Assembly (NCBI GenBank): GCA_946480785.1
Contig: CAMLLD010000028.1
Span: forward strand, 1 to 64,000
Direction of reading: 5' to 3'
Source of the DNA: an uncultured Blastocatellia bacterium
GTDB lineage: Bacteria > Acidobacteriota > Blastocatellia > Pyrinomonadales > Pyrinomonadaceae
DNA: 64,000 nt
Under the pieces are notes generated by a model. That model saw nothing but the letters and a program-made list of their open reading frames with translations. It had not been told where the DNA came from and ran no database searches. Of this stretch, positions 10,498 through 20,118 are shown in pieces (within the stretch, counting starts at the first letter, position 1; each line of letters begins with the position of its first letter). The position numbers were made by a program, and so were the translations under genes.

Positions 10498-11454
10498 CTA
10501 CTTTGTAGAAGCCGCAGCATTGGTCCTGCTTGGTGGGACCAGGAACACCTGGATTGAAGCGGCGGCGCGCAGCTTGTCGAGAAGAGCGCGTTCGGCCTGG
10601 CGCAGTTCGACTTGTTCGAGGTAATGACGAATCGCGTCTTTGCTTTGCGTGAAGTCGCCGCTCACACGGTCCTTGTTCTGGTTGTAGAAGAGTTGGATCT
10701 GTTCGTCGGTCACGGGTTTTGGTTTCACTTCGGCGTCGAGCAGGGCCGCGGCCGTGACCTTTCGTTTCTGTGCTTCCTGTGTGAGCAGCGTGTCGTTGAT
10801 GGTGAGCTCGAGCTCGTCTTTCCGCAGCTTGTAGACCTGGTCCTGAACGCCGGAGATTATCTGCGAAAGCGAATTCTCAACGTCCGCTGAAGTGATCTTT
10901 TCGTCTTTGATGGTCGCGAGTACGCGGGTGCGATCCGCTTCTGTGGCCGGCGGCGTCACCTCAGTCACATTTACTTTCACTTCGCTCGCGGCGCGCAACG
11001 TGCCGGCGAATCGCTTCGCCGCATCCTGCTGCCGTTGCTCGTACAAGTAACTCACGATGTCGTCAACGACGTCTTTGAACTCAGCGTTGATGCGCTCTTT
11101 GTTCTGATCGTAGAACGCCTGCGCCTCGGGCTGCGTCGGCTTCTTCACCTGCGCGACAACCTCGTCGTCGAGCAGTTTGACCGTGCTTACGCCGCGCTTT
11201 TTTGCTTCCAACGCCAGCAGTTTCGAATTGATCAGGAGGTCGAGTTCACGTTTGCGCGCGTCGATAACCTGCCGCTGCAATTGACTGACGGACTCGCCGA
11301 TCGACTTATTGATGTCGCCGGCGGTGATCTTCACGCCGTTCACCACAGCGAGCGTGTCGGGAAGCGGTTGTGACTCGCAGCCGCAGTCTTGCGCCTTCGC
11401 GCTTATAACAAAGACAAAGCTGAGAACCAGTAAAGCCAGGGTCGGTCGTCTCAT
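10498..11454 (-). CDS. secreted SurA-N-like protein, internally duplicated
   Basis: The 318-aa product has a signal peptide ending near AKAQDCGC; the Cys residues sit right at the cleavage region. The mature part is two homologous units of about 130 residues. Unit 1 reads AVVNGVKITAGDINKSI ... LINSKLLALEAKKRGVS ... FYDQNKERINAEF. Unit 2 reads ATIKDEKITSADVENSL ... TINDTLLTQEAQKRKVT ... FYNQNKDRVSGDF. Both match the N-terminal helical chaperone domain of SurA/PrsA-type foldases, but no parvulin PPIase domain is present. It is therefore probably a periplasmic holdase rather than an isomerase. The palindromic repeat follows its stop codon. Confidence 0.8.
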   Translation of the reverse strand: MRRPTLALLVLSFVFVISAKAQDCGCESQPLPDTLAVVNGVKITAGDINKSIGESVSQLQRQVIDARKRELDLLINSKLLALEAKKRGVSTVKLLDDEVVAQVKKPTQPEAQAFYDQNKERINAEFKDVVDDIVSYLYEQRQQDAAKRFAGTLRAASEVKVNVTEVTPPATEADRTRVLATIKDEKITSADVENSLSQIISGVQDQVYKLRKDELELTINDTLLTQEAQKRKVTAAALLDAEVKPKPVTDEQIQLFYNQNKDRVSGDFTQSKDAIRHYLEQVELRQAERALLDKLRAAASIQVFLVPPSRTNAAASTK

Positions 11455-11747
11455 TTGAATCTCCAGGTAAATCGAGTATAGTCGCGACTGCGCGCTTCAG
11501 TTGTCGTTGCTCGCTGTCGCCAATCGTCTAGCAAGCGTTGTGCTACAGCAGCTTTAGTCTTTCCGACTCGCTTCACCGTGTGCGGGAAACCCACAGCAAA
11601 CGCGCAGGCTCTCTCGGCCCAGACGGAAACGTAGAGAGAGACCAACTCCCAAACCATACCAGCGTTCAGTGCTCAAAATGAGACACCGTGCGTGTCTCGG
11701 CTGAGCTTCGCGGAATACCAAGGTCTGCTTTGACGCCCAAACCGGCT

Positions 11748-12773
11748 ATGAGTGTCTTTTCCAGAGTCTTTCTGCACGCACCTCGCTCGGGAGTTGTGGC
11801 GATAAAGAAAGGCTTCAACGCACGTCTGATCATCGCGTTTGCGGTGCTGACGGTGGTCCTGACCGGGGTCGTGATCGTCACGTGGGAGCAGGTGCTGCGG
11901 CCTTACTACTACGGCTGGGTCGAGCGCGAATATCCCGGTCCCGAAAACGCCGAGAACCGCTGGAAGCTCGAACAACGCGGCGAGCATTTTTTCATCTCGA
12001 TGACGGTTGATCTGATCGTCGTGAGCATTCTGCTGGCGATGGTCGATCGCAATCAACGACGCCTCATGGCGGCCAACGAACAACTCGCGCACAGTGAGAA
12101 GATCGCGACGCTCGGTCGCGTCGCGGCGCAAGTGGCCCATGAAGTCCGCAATCCGCTTGCCGGCTTGTTGCTTTATTCCGAACACCTCAAAGGCAAACTC
12201 AACGGTAAACTGCCAAACGGCGACGCTCAACTGATCGACAAGATCATCGACACCATCAACAATCTCACCGCCACCACCGAACAGATTCTGAACTACGCGC
12301 GCCCGGTCACCCTCGCGCCGCGAGAAGTTGATCTGAACGCGGTCGCCCAGGACGTCATTCAACTTTTGAGTTCGGAGATCGACGCACATCACATCGAAAC
12401 GAACCTGAAACTCGACAGTTCACCCGTCACCGGCCTACTTGACGCGCCGTCGATTCGCGCGGCCACGTTGAATCTCGTCCTCAACGCCGTACAAGCGATG
12501 TCCACCGGCGGACGCCTGAGCGTTGCCACTGGCTCAAGCGGAAACAAACTGTGGATGACGATCGAAGACACCGGCGCGGGAATGAGCGCCGAACAAGTGA
12601 AGCAGATTTTTGAGCCGTTCAATACGACCAAGAGCCGCGGCCTGGGCCTGGGAATGCCCTACGCGCAAAAGGTCATTAACCAACACGGGGGACGCATCCT
12701 CGTCACCAGCCGACCGGGAGAGGGAACTCAGGTCAGAATCGAATTACCCGCCACGGATAGGAGCCACCAATGA
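11748..12773 (+). CDS. NtrB-type membrane sensor histidine kinase
   Basis: A 341-aa kinase from ATG 11748; an in-frame GTG at 11688 is a possible longer start and the ribosome site is weak for both. Two membrane segments (ARLIIAFAVLTVVLTGVVIV and MTVDLIVVSILLAMV) flank a short extracytoplasmic loop of about 50 residues. HisKA has the acceptor His in VAHEVRNPLAGLLLYSEHL near residue 131, and HATPase_c shows NLVLNAVQAM, IEDTGAGM and TKSRGLGLGMPYA. Its stop overlaps the ATG of the sigma-54 activator gene (ATGA), so the two form a cognate pair. The small sensor loop suggests sensing of a small molecule, ion or membrane state; given the downstream copper protein operon, metal stress is a reasonable guess. 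Confidence 0.9.
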   Translation: MSVFSRVFLHAPRSGVVAIKKGFNARLIIAFAVLTVVLTGVVIVTWEQVLRPYYYGWVEREYPGPENAENRWKLEQRGEHFFISMTVDLIVVSILLAMVDRNQRRLMAANEQLAHSEKIATLGRVAAQVAHEVRNPLAGLLLYSEHLKGKLNGKLPNGDAQLIDKIIDTINNLTATTEQILNYARPVTLAPREVDLNAVAQDVIQLLSSEIDAHHIETNLKLDSSPVTGLLDAPSIRAATLNLVLNAVQAMSTGGRLSVATGSSGNKLWMTIEDTGAGMSAEQVKQIFEPFNTTKSRGLGLGMPYAQKVINQHGGRILVTSRPGEGTQVRIELPATDRSHQ

Positions 12774-14176
12774 CTGCACACCCACCGAAGAAAATCCTCG
12801 TAGTCGACGACGAACCAAGCGTCACCGGATCGATGGAGCTGATTCTCAGTGAAGCCGGATACGAAGTCCGGATCGGGCAGACTTTCAGTGAAGCGACGAA
12901 GATTCTTAGCGAGACACAAGTAGATCTCGTCATCACCGATTTGCGTTTGTCAGACGCTACCGGCATCGATCTGATCAAGCATGTGAAGCAACACACGCCC
13001 GAGGTCGAAGTAATCCTCATGACGGGCTACGGTTCGCTCGACATCACGATCGAGGCAATCAAAGCGGGGGCTTATTACTATCTTGAGAAGCCTTACACGC
13101 CCGATCGTCTCTTCGCGCTCGTCGATCGCGCGCTACAGTTGGCGGCTTTGCGTCAGGAAAATGAAACGCTCAAACGCACGCTCGCCGGCGACAGTGAAAC
13201 GTTTGGCATGATCGGCCGCGACGCGAAAATGCTCCAGATCTACGAGACGATCCGCACGGCCGCGCCGTCAGATGCGTCCGTCTTGATCGAAGGCGAAAGC
13301 GGCACCGGCAAGGAACTGATCGCGAGCGCGTTTCACACGCAGAGCCAGCGCGCGAGCGGTCCATTCATTCGCATCAACTGCGCCGCGATTCCGCACGAGC
13401 TCATCGAATCGGAGTTGTTTGGTTACAAGAAAGGCGCGTTTACGGGCGCCGATCGCGACAAGCGGGGCCTGATCGAAGCCGCGAACCAGGGCACGCTGCT
13501 GCTCGACGAGATCGCGGAGATGCCCGCGCATTTGCAAACGAAACTACTGCGCGTCTTGCAGGAAAGACGTCTGCGCCGGCTCGGTGACGAACACGAGATC
13601 AGCGTTAACTTCCGTCTCGTGTCGGCGACCAATCGCGACACTCTGGCGCTGCTCGATGAAGGCCTATTGCGAAAAGATCTCTACTTCCGCATCAGCACGA
13701 TCAAGATAAAGGTGCCATCGTTGCGCGAACGGCTAGACGATGTGCCGCTGATCGCGGGACGTTTTCTCAAACGTTTCAACGAGCAGTACGGCAAGAACAT
13801 TCGCGAGCTCTCGCCGGAAACAGTCATGCGTCTCGTGCGTTACGAGTGGCCGGGCAACATTCGCGAACTCGAAAGCGTGATCGAGCGCGCGGTGCTGTTT
13901 TGTTCGGGCACTGAATTGCTTCCGAATTGCCTGCCTGAAGAATTTCAGACGCGCGCGACGAGCTCGAGTTTCGTTATTCCGCCACTGCTGCCGATGGAAG
14001 AGATCGAGCGCGAAGCGATCATGCAGACTCTCGAACGCACCGCGGGTAACGTGAAGAAGAGTGCGCAGATTCTGCGCTTCCCGCGACCGACCTTCTACCG
14101 TAAGCTCAAGAAGCTCGGAATAAAAGTCGAACGTCCTGGCGAACGCACTGGAACGTCTATTGCCGCGAAACCTTAA
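12770..14176 (+). CDS. NtrC-family sigma-54-dependent response regulator
   Basis: A 468-aa regulator with a receiver domain (phospho-acceptor D57 in LVITDLRLSDATG, LMTGYGS, KPYTPDRL), an AAA+ domain (about residues 145-385) with Walker A GESGTGKE, the sigma-54 contact loop KKGAFTGAD and Walker B LLLDEIAEM, and a C-terminal Fis-type helix-turn-helix (ALERTAGNVKKSAQILRFPRPTFYRKLKKLG equivalent, residues about 415-450). Presence of GAFTGA shows that it can remodel sigma-54 polymerase. Translationally coupled to the kinase upstream. A near-consensus sigma-54 promoter lies 550 bp downstream, in front of the multicopper oxidase gene, making that operon the obvious target. Confidence 0.96.
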   Translation: MTAHPPKKILVVDDEPSVTGSMELILSEAGYEVRIGQTFSEATKILSETQVDLVITDLRLSDATGIDLIKHVKQHTPEVEVILMTGYGSLDITIEAIKAGAYYYLEKPYTPDRLFALVDRALQLAALRQENETLKRTLAGDSETFGMIGRDAKMLQIYETIRTAAPSDASVLIEGESGTGKELIASAFHTQSQRASGPFIRINCAAIPHELIESELFGYKKGAFTGADRDKRGLIEAANQGTLLLDEIAEMPAHLQTKLLRVLQERRLRRLGDEHEISVNFRLVSATNRDTLALLDEGLLRKDLYFRISTIKIKVPSLRERLDDVPLIAGRFLKRFNEQYGKNIRELSPETVMRLVRYEWPGNIRELESVIERAVLFCSGTELLPNCLPEEFQTRATSSSFVIPPLLPMEEIEREAIMQTLERTAGNVKKSAQILRFPRPTFYRKLKKLGIKVERPGERTGTSIAAKP

Positions 14177-14198
14177 CGTTTAATCAAGGGGAAGCTGT

Positions 14199-14600
14199 GT
14201 GTCCGACCCGGCAAGCGACGATAAAGTGTGTATTCTCATAGTTGACGACGAGCCGTCCGTTGGCGACGCGCTCCGGCTCGTGCTGGAGTCTAAGGGCTAC
14301 GAAGTCGTACTCGTCACTAAAGGTCTCGAAGGCATCGATCAGGCGCGCAAACGCACCTTCAATTTCGGCGTCGTTGATCTCTTTCTCACCGACATCTCCG
14401 GTTTTGAAGTCATCGCGGATCTCCGTAGTCTCCAGCCGCAAATACCTCTTCTTTTGATCACCGCTCACGGCAGCCCGCAAGTTTGTGCGGAAGCAAAGAA
14501 ACGCGGCGCTGTCGGCGCGCTCGCCAAGCCTTTTTCTCACGCTCAACTGCTCAGCGTTATCGACTCACACGTGCATGGTCCAACCGCTGATTCAGCCTGA
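14199..14600 (+). CDS. single-domain response regulator
   Basis: A 133-aa receiver-only protein that starts at GTG 14199 with AAGGGGAA upstream, 22 bp after the sigma-54 activator gene. It shows the acidic pocket VDDEPSVGD, the probable phospho-acceptor D60 (FGVVDLFLTDISGFEV), the conserved Thr/Ala in LLLITAHGSP and the Lys in GALAKPFS. There is no output domain. It probably modulates the neighbouring kinase by competing for phosphate, or acts by protein contact. Same operon as the kinase and activator by strand and spacing. Confidence 0.9.
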   Translation: MSDPASDDKVCILIVDDEPSVGDALRLVLESKGYEVVLVTKGLEGIDQARKRTFNFGVVDLFLTDISGFEVIADLRSLQPQIPLLLITAHGSPQVCAEAKKRGAVGALAKPFSHAQLLSVIDSHVHGPTADSA

Positions 14601-14602
14601 AG

Positions 14603-14618
14603 CACGCCGAAAGGCGTG
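14603..14618 (+). terminator. hairpin after the two-component operon
   Basis: A perfect six-base stem, CACGCC/GGCGTG, closes a GAAA loop directly after the receiver gene stop. No T-run follows (TGTCTCACG), so it is a weak or Rho-assisted terminator or simply an mRNA end-protecting hairpin. Confidence 0.4.
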
Positions 14619-14725
14619 TGTCTCACGCTGAAACATTGCATTACGAAAACAAACTTCGCCCAAAACCTTCACGAAAACGCCGCAAATAATATTTCCATTA
14701 CGCTGAATTAACGTGTTTATGGCAA

Positions 14726-14741
14726 TGGCCCGGTCATTGCA
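14726..14741 (+). promoter_or_regulatory. sigma-54 (-24/-12) promoter
   Basis: TGGCCC-GGTCA-TTGCA matches the sigma-54 consensus TGGCAC-N5-TTGCW at all critical positions: GG and GC are intact with the correct 10-base spacing. Transcription would start near 14752, giving a short leader that contains the GGAGG ribosome site for ATG 14774. The adjacent operon encodes an NtrC-type activator with GAFTGA, which such a promoter requires. The 125 bp upstream contain two ACGAAAAC motifs (near 14644 and 14670) that could be activator sites; this last point is speculative. Confidence 0.75.
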
Positions 14742-14773
14742 GAAGGCGTCCCTCCAATCTCATGGAGGGACCG

Positions 14774-17700
14774 ATGAAAACTACGAACTCGATTTACCCT
14801 TTGCGGAAGACCCCCCTTCCGGTCTTCCTTTGTTTGCTGTTGCTGTTAATAACAGCCAGCGTTAATGCCCAAACAACCCAAACAACTCAAACCACCCAAA
14901 CGATCGATCCGGTACCCGTCGATGGCGGCGGTCAGGTAATAGCAGCTCCAACACCGACACCAGTACCGGGAACAACCTGCGGTCGCATCGTTAAGGCGGA
15001 CGTAGTCGCGTTGGACCAGGTAATCATGTACAACCGTCTCGGCACGGTTAACCCGAGCGGTATGATCTACGCGCTCAAACAGGACGTCGTCGCGATCGAT
15101 CCCGCCAAGGGACTCGTCGCCGGCAACGTTCGGCTGCGCAGCGACAAACGCCCGCGACCGATCGTGCTGCGCATGAACAGCGGCGACTGTTTGCGTGTCA
15201 ATTTCACTAACCTTCTTTCCGCCAGCCCACTCAGCGATCAACCGGCGACTCGTTCGGCCGGTATTCACGTGATGGGTATGGAACTCGTCAACGGCATCAG
15301 CTCTGACGGTTCGAATGTCGGCAACAACGCGCCGAGTCTTATCGGACCGGGCAGTTCAACCGTTTACAGCTTCGCCGCTACGCGCGAAGGAAACAACTTG
15401 ATGTACAGCTCGGCGACGACCACGGGCGGTGAAGCCGATGGCGGCACGCTCTCCGAGGGACTATTCGGCAGTGTGAACGTCGAACCGAAAGGCGCTGAGT
15501 GGTATCGCTCGCAAGTCACGGCCGCGGACCTGAACCTGGCTAAAACCGGAACCACTCCCGGCGGTCAACCGATCATTAACTACGATGCTGTTTACCCGGC
15601 GGGCCATCCGCGCGCGGGCCAGCCGATTTTGAAGTTGCTCAACGTCGATACGATCGTTGGTACCGACTTGAACGCGATCATCACCGGCCCGAACCACGGA
15701 CGTTTCCCCACAGGCACGTATCGTCCGAACGCCACCAATCCGGATCGCGACAAGCCGTTTCGCGAGTTCACCGTGATCTATCACGATGAAGTTCAGAACG
15801 TACAGGCGTTTCCGCAGTTTGAAGATCCGGTGCTCAGCCACACGCTCCACAGCGTGGAGGACAAGTTTGCGATCAACTACGGCATCGCCGGTGTCGGCGC
15901 CGAAATCCTGGCGAACCGGCTCGGCGTCGGCCCGATGTACAACTGCACCGAGTGCAAGTTTGAAGAGTTCTTTCTATCGTCGTGGGCCATCGGCGATCCT
16001 GCGCAAATCGTGGATCGACCGGCCAACACGACTGACAAGCTTGGCAACTTGATTCCGGGACCCAAGGCGACGAAGGTCTTGTATCCGGACGATCCGTCGA
16101 ACGTGCATCACAGCTATATCGGCGATCCCGTGAAGATGCGGGTGGTCCATGCGGGTCCGAAGGAACATCACATCCACCACTTGCACGCGCATCAGTGGCT
16201 GCAAACTCCCGACGACGACAACTCGACTTATCTCGATAGTCAGGCGCTCGGACCGGGCTTCGCTTTCACCACTGAAATCGCTCACGGCGGCGGCGGTAAT
16301 CGCAACCAGACCGTCGGTGATTCGATTTTCCACTGTCACTTCTATCCGCACTTCGCGCAAGGCATGTGGGAGTTGTGGCGGTCACACGACGTGTTCGAAG
16401 CGGGCACGGTGCTCGACGCCAACGGTATTCCCGTAGCCGGCGCGCGTGCGTTGCCGGACGGCGAGATCACTGCCGGCACACCAACACCCGCGATCGTTCC
16501 GCTGCCGACACTCGCGATGGCGCCGATGCCGACCGCGACCGTTCCGGGCTATCCGTTCTTCAGTCCGGCGGTTGCCGGTCATCGTCCGCCGCATCCACCA
16601 CTCGACACGGTCGACGACGGCGGTCTGCCGCGACACATCATCACGGGCGGCACTGCGAATCACGTCGAGACTCGTCTCGACTTCAGTAAGGAACTCGTCA
16701 CCGCGGTTGCGCAAGCGATTCCGGAAACGGGCAGCGCCACGGAAATCGCGGCGATGCAGTATCACGAGCAGCGTCTCCACCCGAGCTACAAGCCCGATGG
16801 AACCGCGGCCAACTTCATCACCAATGGTCTGCCGCGCAAACCCGGCGCGCCGTTCGCCGATCCTTGTATGGACGACAACGGCAATGCGACCGGCGTGACG
16901 CGCATTTACAAGGCAGCAGCGTTTCAGACCGATATCAAACTGAACAAGGCCGGCTGGCACTTCCCGCAGTCGCGCATCCTGGCGTTGTGGGCCGACGTGG
17001 CAGCGACAAAGGCCGGCACCAAACCGCCCGAGCCGTTGTTCTTCCGCGCTAACACGAACGACTGCATCACCTACTATCACACGAACCTTGTCCCCGGTAA
17101 TTACGAACAGGACGACTTCCAGGTACGAACGCCGACCGACATCATCGGTCAGCACATTCACCTCGTGAAGTTTGACGTCACCGCGTCAGACGGAGCGGGG
17201 AACGGTTTCAACTACGAAGACGGCACGTTCAGTCCGGACGAAGTAATCGAACGCATCCGCGCGATTCGCAAACAGAACTCGTGCACCGGCGTCGATTCCG
17301 GAGACGCGCGTGACGGCAGCTTTATCTGTCCGAAAGCGAAGGCGCATCCGTACTTCGGCACACTCGGCGCGCAGACTACGGTCCAGCGCTGGTACGTCGA
17401 CAACACGCTGAACAACAACGGTTACGATCGTACGTTGCGCACTGTGTTCACGCACGATCACTTTGGACCATCCACGCACCAGCAAGCCGGTCTTTATGCT
17501 GGTCTGGTGATCGAGCCGCAGGGCTCGGTATGGAAGAATCCCGAGACTGGTGTGGTGATGGGCAGTCGCGCCACGGATGGTGGTCCAACCAGTTGGCAGG
17601 CAAACATCATCGAGACGAATGCGGCAAACAGTCACCGTGAGTTTCTGTTCGAGTTTGCCGACTTCCAACTCGCTTACCAGGCCGGTGCCGGCGTCGACGC

Positions 17701-20008
17701 TAAAGGGCGACCGATGGCCGATCCGCAAAACGTAATCAATCCGCCAGTCGTCAACGAGATCGGTTTGCCGTTCATCGTTGAGAATGCTTTGGTTTGTCCC
17801 GGTGGTGTTCCGGCGCCGTGTCCGGAAGCGATCTCCACGGCGGACGTGGGCACGTTCAGTGTCAACTATCGCAACGAGCCGGTGCCTTTGCGCATCCGCG
17901 ATCCGCAGACCAACACACAGGCGAGCGGTTCGGCCGGCGACTTGTCGAAGGTTTACAAATCAAACATCAATCGTGCTGATCCGGCGTTCAACGTGCAGCC
18001 GACGTTCTATCCGGCGTTGACGCAGGGTGTGCAGCCGGGCGATCCATTCACGCCGCTGCTGCGGGCTTACGAGAATGACAAGGTCCAAATTCGCATCCTA
18101 GTCGGCGCGCATGAAGAAACACACAACCTGACGATTGCCGGTCACAAGTGGCTGCACCAACCGGGCACGCCGCAGGATCCTTTGGCGGTCAACAACTCCG
18201 GCTACCGCAATTCGCAAATGGCCGGCATCTCCGAGCACTTCGAGTTTCTGACGGGCAAGGAATCGATCATGGGCAATCGCCCGTTCATCGATTACCTCTA
18301 TCAGAACAGTGCTTCAGTTGACGGTCAGTGGAACGGAATCTGGGGCCTCCTCCGGGTTTATAACGGCCGTGCTGGATTGAAAAACGATTTGATGGCGTTG
18401 CCGAATAACACCGAAGGCGCGGCGCCGCTGTCGAATAATGACAGTTCATTCCCGACCGACAGTTCGTTCCCGACGGGCGTCACCGATTACAAGGACACGA
18501 GTGACTCGTCAGTTTCGTCAGATACCCAACCGACGACAAACACAACGTACATGTCGCCGGATATGACGGCCTCGTCATCTACCACGACAACCACCACGAC
18601 AGCGGATGGGTCAACTCAACCGACAACGGCGGATGGTTCGACTCAAACGACATCAACTCAGCCGACAAGTGCTGACGGAACGACCATGTACGCTCCGACC
18701 AGCTCATCGACGATCGTGATGTCGAATCCGACCGACTTTAGTACCGGCAAGAGTGTTTCGACGAGCATCTGCCCGCAGAATGCTCCGCGACGAAACATCA
18801 GTGTGACGGCAGTCAGTGCTGCGGCGCTTCCCGGCGGCAAGCTGATCTACAACAGCCGTGCGGGTATGGGTGGCGCGCTCAACGATCCGACCGCGATCAT
18901 GTATTTCCGCACGCAGGACATCGATCAGTACGGCAAGGTCAAAGCCGGCGTGCCGATCGAACCGCTCGTGGTCCGTGCTCAGGCCGGTGAGTGCATCAAC
19001 GTCACGCTTTTCAACAAGCTGCCGAAGGTGCTGCCGGATCTGGACGGCTTCAACACGATGCCGAACATCCTGTATCACTTCAACGCCAATCAAGTGAAGC
19101 CTTCCAATCAGGTTGGTCTGCACCCGCAACTGCTCGCTTACAACGTAGTGAACAGTGACGGCAAGAACGTCGGCTTCAATCCCAACCAGACGATTGGACC
19201 AGGCGGCGTGGCCCGTTATACGTGGTACGCCGGCGACGTTGTCATCAACGGCAACCAGCGTTTGGCGACCCCGATTGAATTCGGCGCGACCAACTTGATC
19301 TCGTCCGATCCGATCAAGCACAGCAACAAGGGCGCGATCGGCTCGCTGATTGTCGAACCGCAGGGTTCGAGCTGGATCGAAGATTCGACTTCACGCGCAC
19401 AGGCGACCGTTACCAAAGCTGACGGCACTTCGTTCCGTGAATTCGTGGTCCAGATGCAAACCGACATCAACATGCGCTACGCGGACGGCAGCCCGGTGCC
19501 GAATCTTGGTGGCCCAGACGGAGCTGAAGACGCTGAAGACTCTGCTCAGAAAGCGATCAACTACCGCACGGAACCGCTTTGGAAACGCATGGGCTACGCG
19601 CCGGAAACTCCGTTCGATCAGACTCGTAACTTCGACTTCACCAACGTGCTCACAAACGCTCTCGTTGGTGGCGATCCGCAGACGCCGGTGTTCACGGCGC
19701 GCGCCGGTCAGGAAGTCAGGTTCCGGCTGCTCAACGCGAACGGACACATGCGCAATAACGTGTTCAACCTGCACGGTCATTTCTGGCGGGACGAACCTTT
19801 CACCAACAACTCAAAAGCGATTGGCAACAATCCGCTGTCCGAGTTTAAAGGTGCGCAGTATGGCATTGGACCATCCTCGCACTACGAAGTGATTCCGGTT
19901 AACGGAGCTGGTGGCGCAAGGAGAGTGACGGGCGACTACTTGTACCGGACGCAGGAGTCCTTCCAGTTCGATGGTGGCATCTGGGGCATCTTCCGGGTCA
20001 CACCGTAA
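14774..20008 (+). CDS. giant secreted multicopper oxidase, 1744 aa
   Basis: ATG 14774 is preferred over ATG 14762 because GGAGG lies seven bases upstream of it. A signal peptide (FLCLLLLLITASVNAQ) is followed by multiple cupredoxin modules. The first block carries EHHIHHLHAHQW near residue 464 and FHCHFYPHFAQGMWELW near 518, the HxH and HCHxxxHxxxGM ligands of type 2/3 and type 1 copper. A second block has GQHIHLVKF (about 792), FTHDHFGPSTHQQAGLYAG (about 891) and HNLTIAGHKWLHQPG (about 1116). A Ser/Thr-rich low-complexity linker spans about 1216-1328, and a last block has NVFNLHGHFWRDEPF (about 1662). The size and repeated modules recall MnxG/MofA-type large oxidases that oxidise metals such as Mn(II). 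The substrate is not known. Followed by a metal-binding YVTN protein in the same operon. Confidence 0.85.
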   Translation: MKTTNSIYPLRKTPLPVFLCLLLLLITASVNAQTTQTTQTTQTIDPVPVDGGGQVIAAPTPTPVPGTTCGRIVKADVVALDQVIMYNRLGTVNPSGMIYALKQDVVAIDPAKGLVAGNVRLRSDKRPRPIVLRMNSGDCLRVNFTNLLSASPLSDQPATRSAGIHVMGMELVNGISSDGSNVGNNAPSLIGPGSSTVYSFAATREGNNLMYSSATTTGGEADGGTLSEGLFGSVNVEPKGAEWYRSQVTAADLNLAKTGTTPGGQPIINYDAVYPAGHPRAGQPILKLLNVDTIVGTDLNAIITGPNHGRFPTGTYRPNATNPDRDKPFREFTVIYHDEVQNVQAFPQFEDPVLSHTLHSVEDKFAINYGIAGVGAEILANRLGVGPMYNCTECKFEEFFLSSWAIGDPAQIVDRPANTTDKLGNLIPGPKATKVLYPDDPSNVHHSYIGDPVKMRVVHAGPKEHHIHHLHAHQWLQTPDDDNSTYLDSQALGPGFAFTTEIAHGGGGNRNQTVGDSIFHCHFYPHFAQGMWELWRSHDVFEAGTVLDANGIPVAGARALPDGEITAGTPTPAIVPLPTLAMAPMPTATVPGYPFFSPAVAGHRPPHPPLDTVDDGGLPRHIITGGTANHVETRLDFSKELVTAVAQAIPETGSATEIAAMQYHEQRLHPSYKPDGTAANFITNGLPRKPGAPFADPCMDDNGNATGVTRIYKAAAFQTDIKLNKAGWHFPQSRILALWADVAATKAGTKPPEPLFFRANTNDCITYYHTNLVPGNYEQDDFQVRTPTDIIGQHIHLVKFDVTASDGAGNGFNYEDGTFSPDEVIERIRAIRKQNSCTGVDSGDARDGSFICPKAKAHPYFGTLGAQTTVQRWYVDNTLNNNGYDRTLRTVFTHDHFGPSTHQQAGLYAGLVIEPQGSVWKNPETGVVMGSRATDGGPTSWQANIIETNAANSHREFLFEFADFQLAYQAGAGVDAKGRPMADPQNVINPPVVNEIGLPFIVENALVCPGGVPAPCPEAISTADVGTFSVNYRNEPVPLRIRDPQTNTQASGSAGDLSKVYKSNINRADPAFNVQPTFYPALTQGVQPGDPFTPLLRAYENDKVQIRILVGAHEETHNLTIAGHKWLHQPGTPQDPLAVNNSGYRNSQMAGISEHFEFLTGKESIMGNRPFIDYLYQNSASVDGQWNGIWGLLRVYNGRAGLKNDLMALPNNTEGAAPLSNNDSSFPTDSSFPTGVTDYKDTSDSSVSSDTQPTTNTTYMSPDMTASSSTTTTTTTADGSTQPTTADGSTQTTSTQPTSADGTTMYAPTSSSTIVMSNPTDFSTGKSVSTSICPQNAPRRNISVTAVSAAALPGGKLIYNSRAGMGGALNDPTAIMYFRTQDIDQYGKVKAGVPIEPLVVRAQAGECINVTLFNKLPKVLPDLDGFNTMPNILYHFNANQVKPSNQVGLHPQLLAYNVVNSDGKNVGFNPNQTIGPGGVARYTWYAGDVVINGNQRLATPIEFGATNLISSDPIKHSNKGAIGSLIVEPQGSSWIEDSTSRAQATVTKADGTSFREFVVQMQTDINMRYADGSPVPNLGGPDGAEDAEDSAQKAINYRTEPLWKRMGYAPETPFDQTRNFDFTNVLTNALVGGDPQTPVFTARAGQEVRFRLLNANGHMRNNVFNLHGHFWRDEPFTNNSKAIGNNPLSEFKGAQYGIGPSSHYEVIPVNGAGGARRVTGDYLYRTQESFQFDGGIWGIFRVTP

Positions 20009-20030
20009 GGTCCACAGTGCTGCGTATCTT

Positions 20031-20087
20031 TGCGGTTGGTTTCCAACCGCAGGAGGGTGCAGCCCGCTGCTGGGGCAGGCTGCACCC
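20031..20087 (+). other. two hairpins in the intergenic region
   Basis: Two perfect stems lie between the oxidase and the propeller gene: TGCGGTTGG/CCAACCGCA (20031-20051, three-base loop) and GGGTGCAGCC/GGCTGCACCC (20055-20087, 13-base loop). Neither is followed by a T-run, so they look like processing or stability elements that could set different amounts of the two proteins from one transcript. Confidence 0.5.
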
Positions 20088-20118
20088 ACTTAACTCAAGT
20101 TTTTCAACGGAGACAGAA

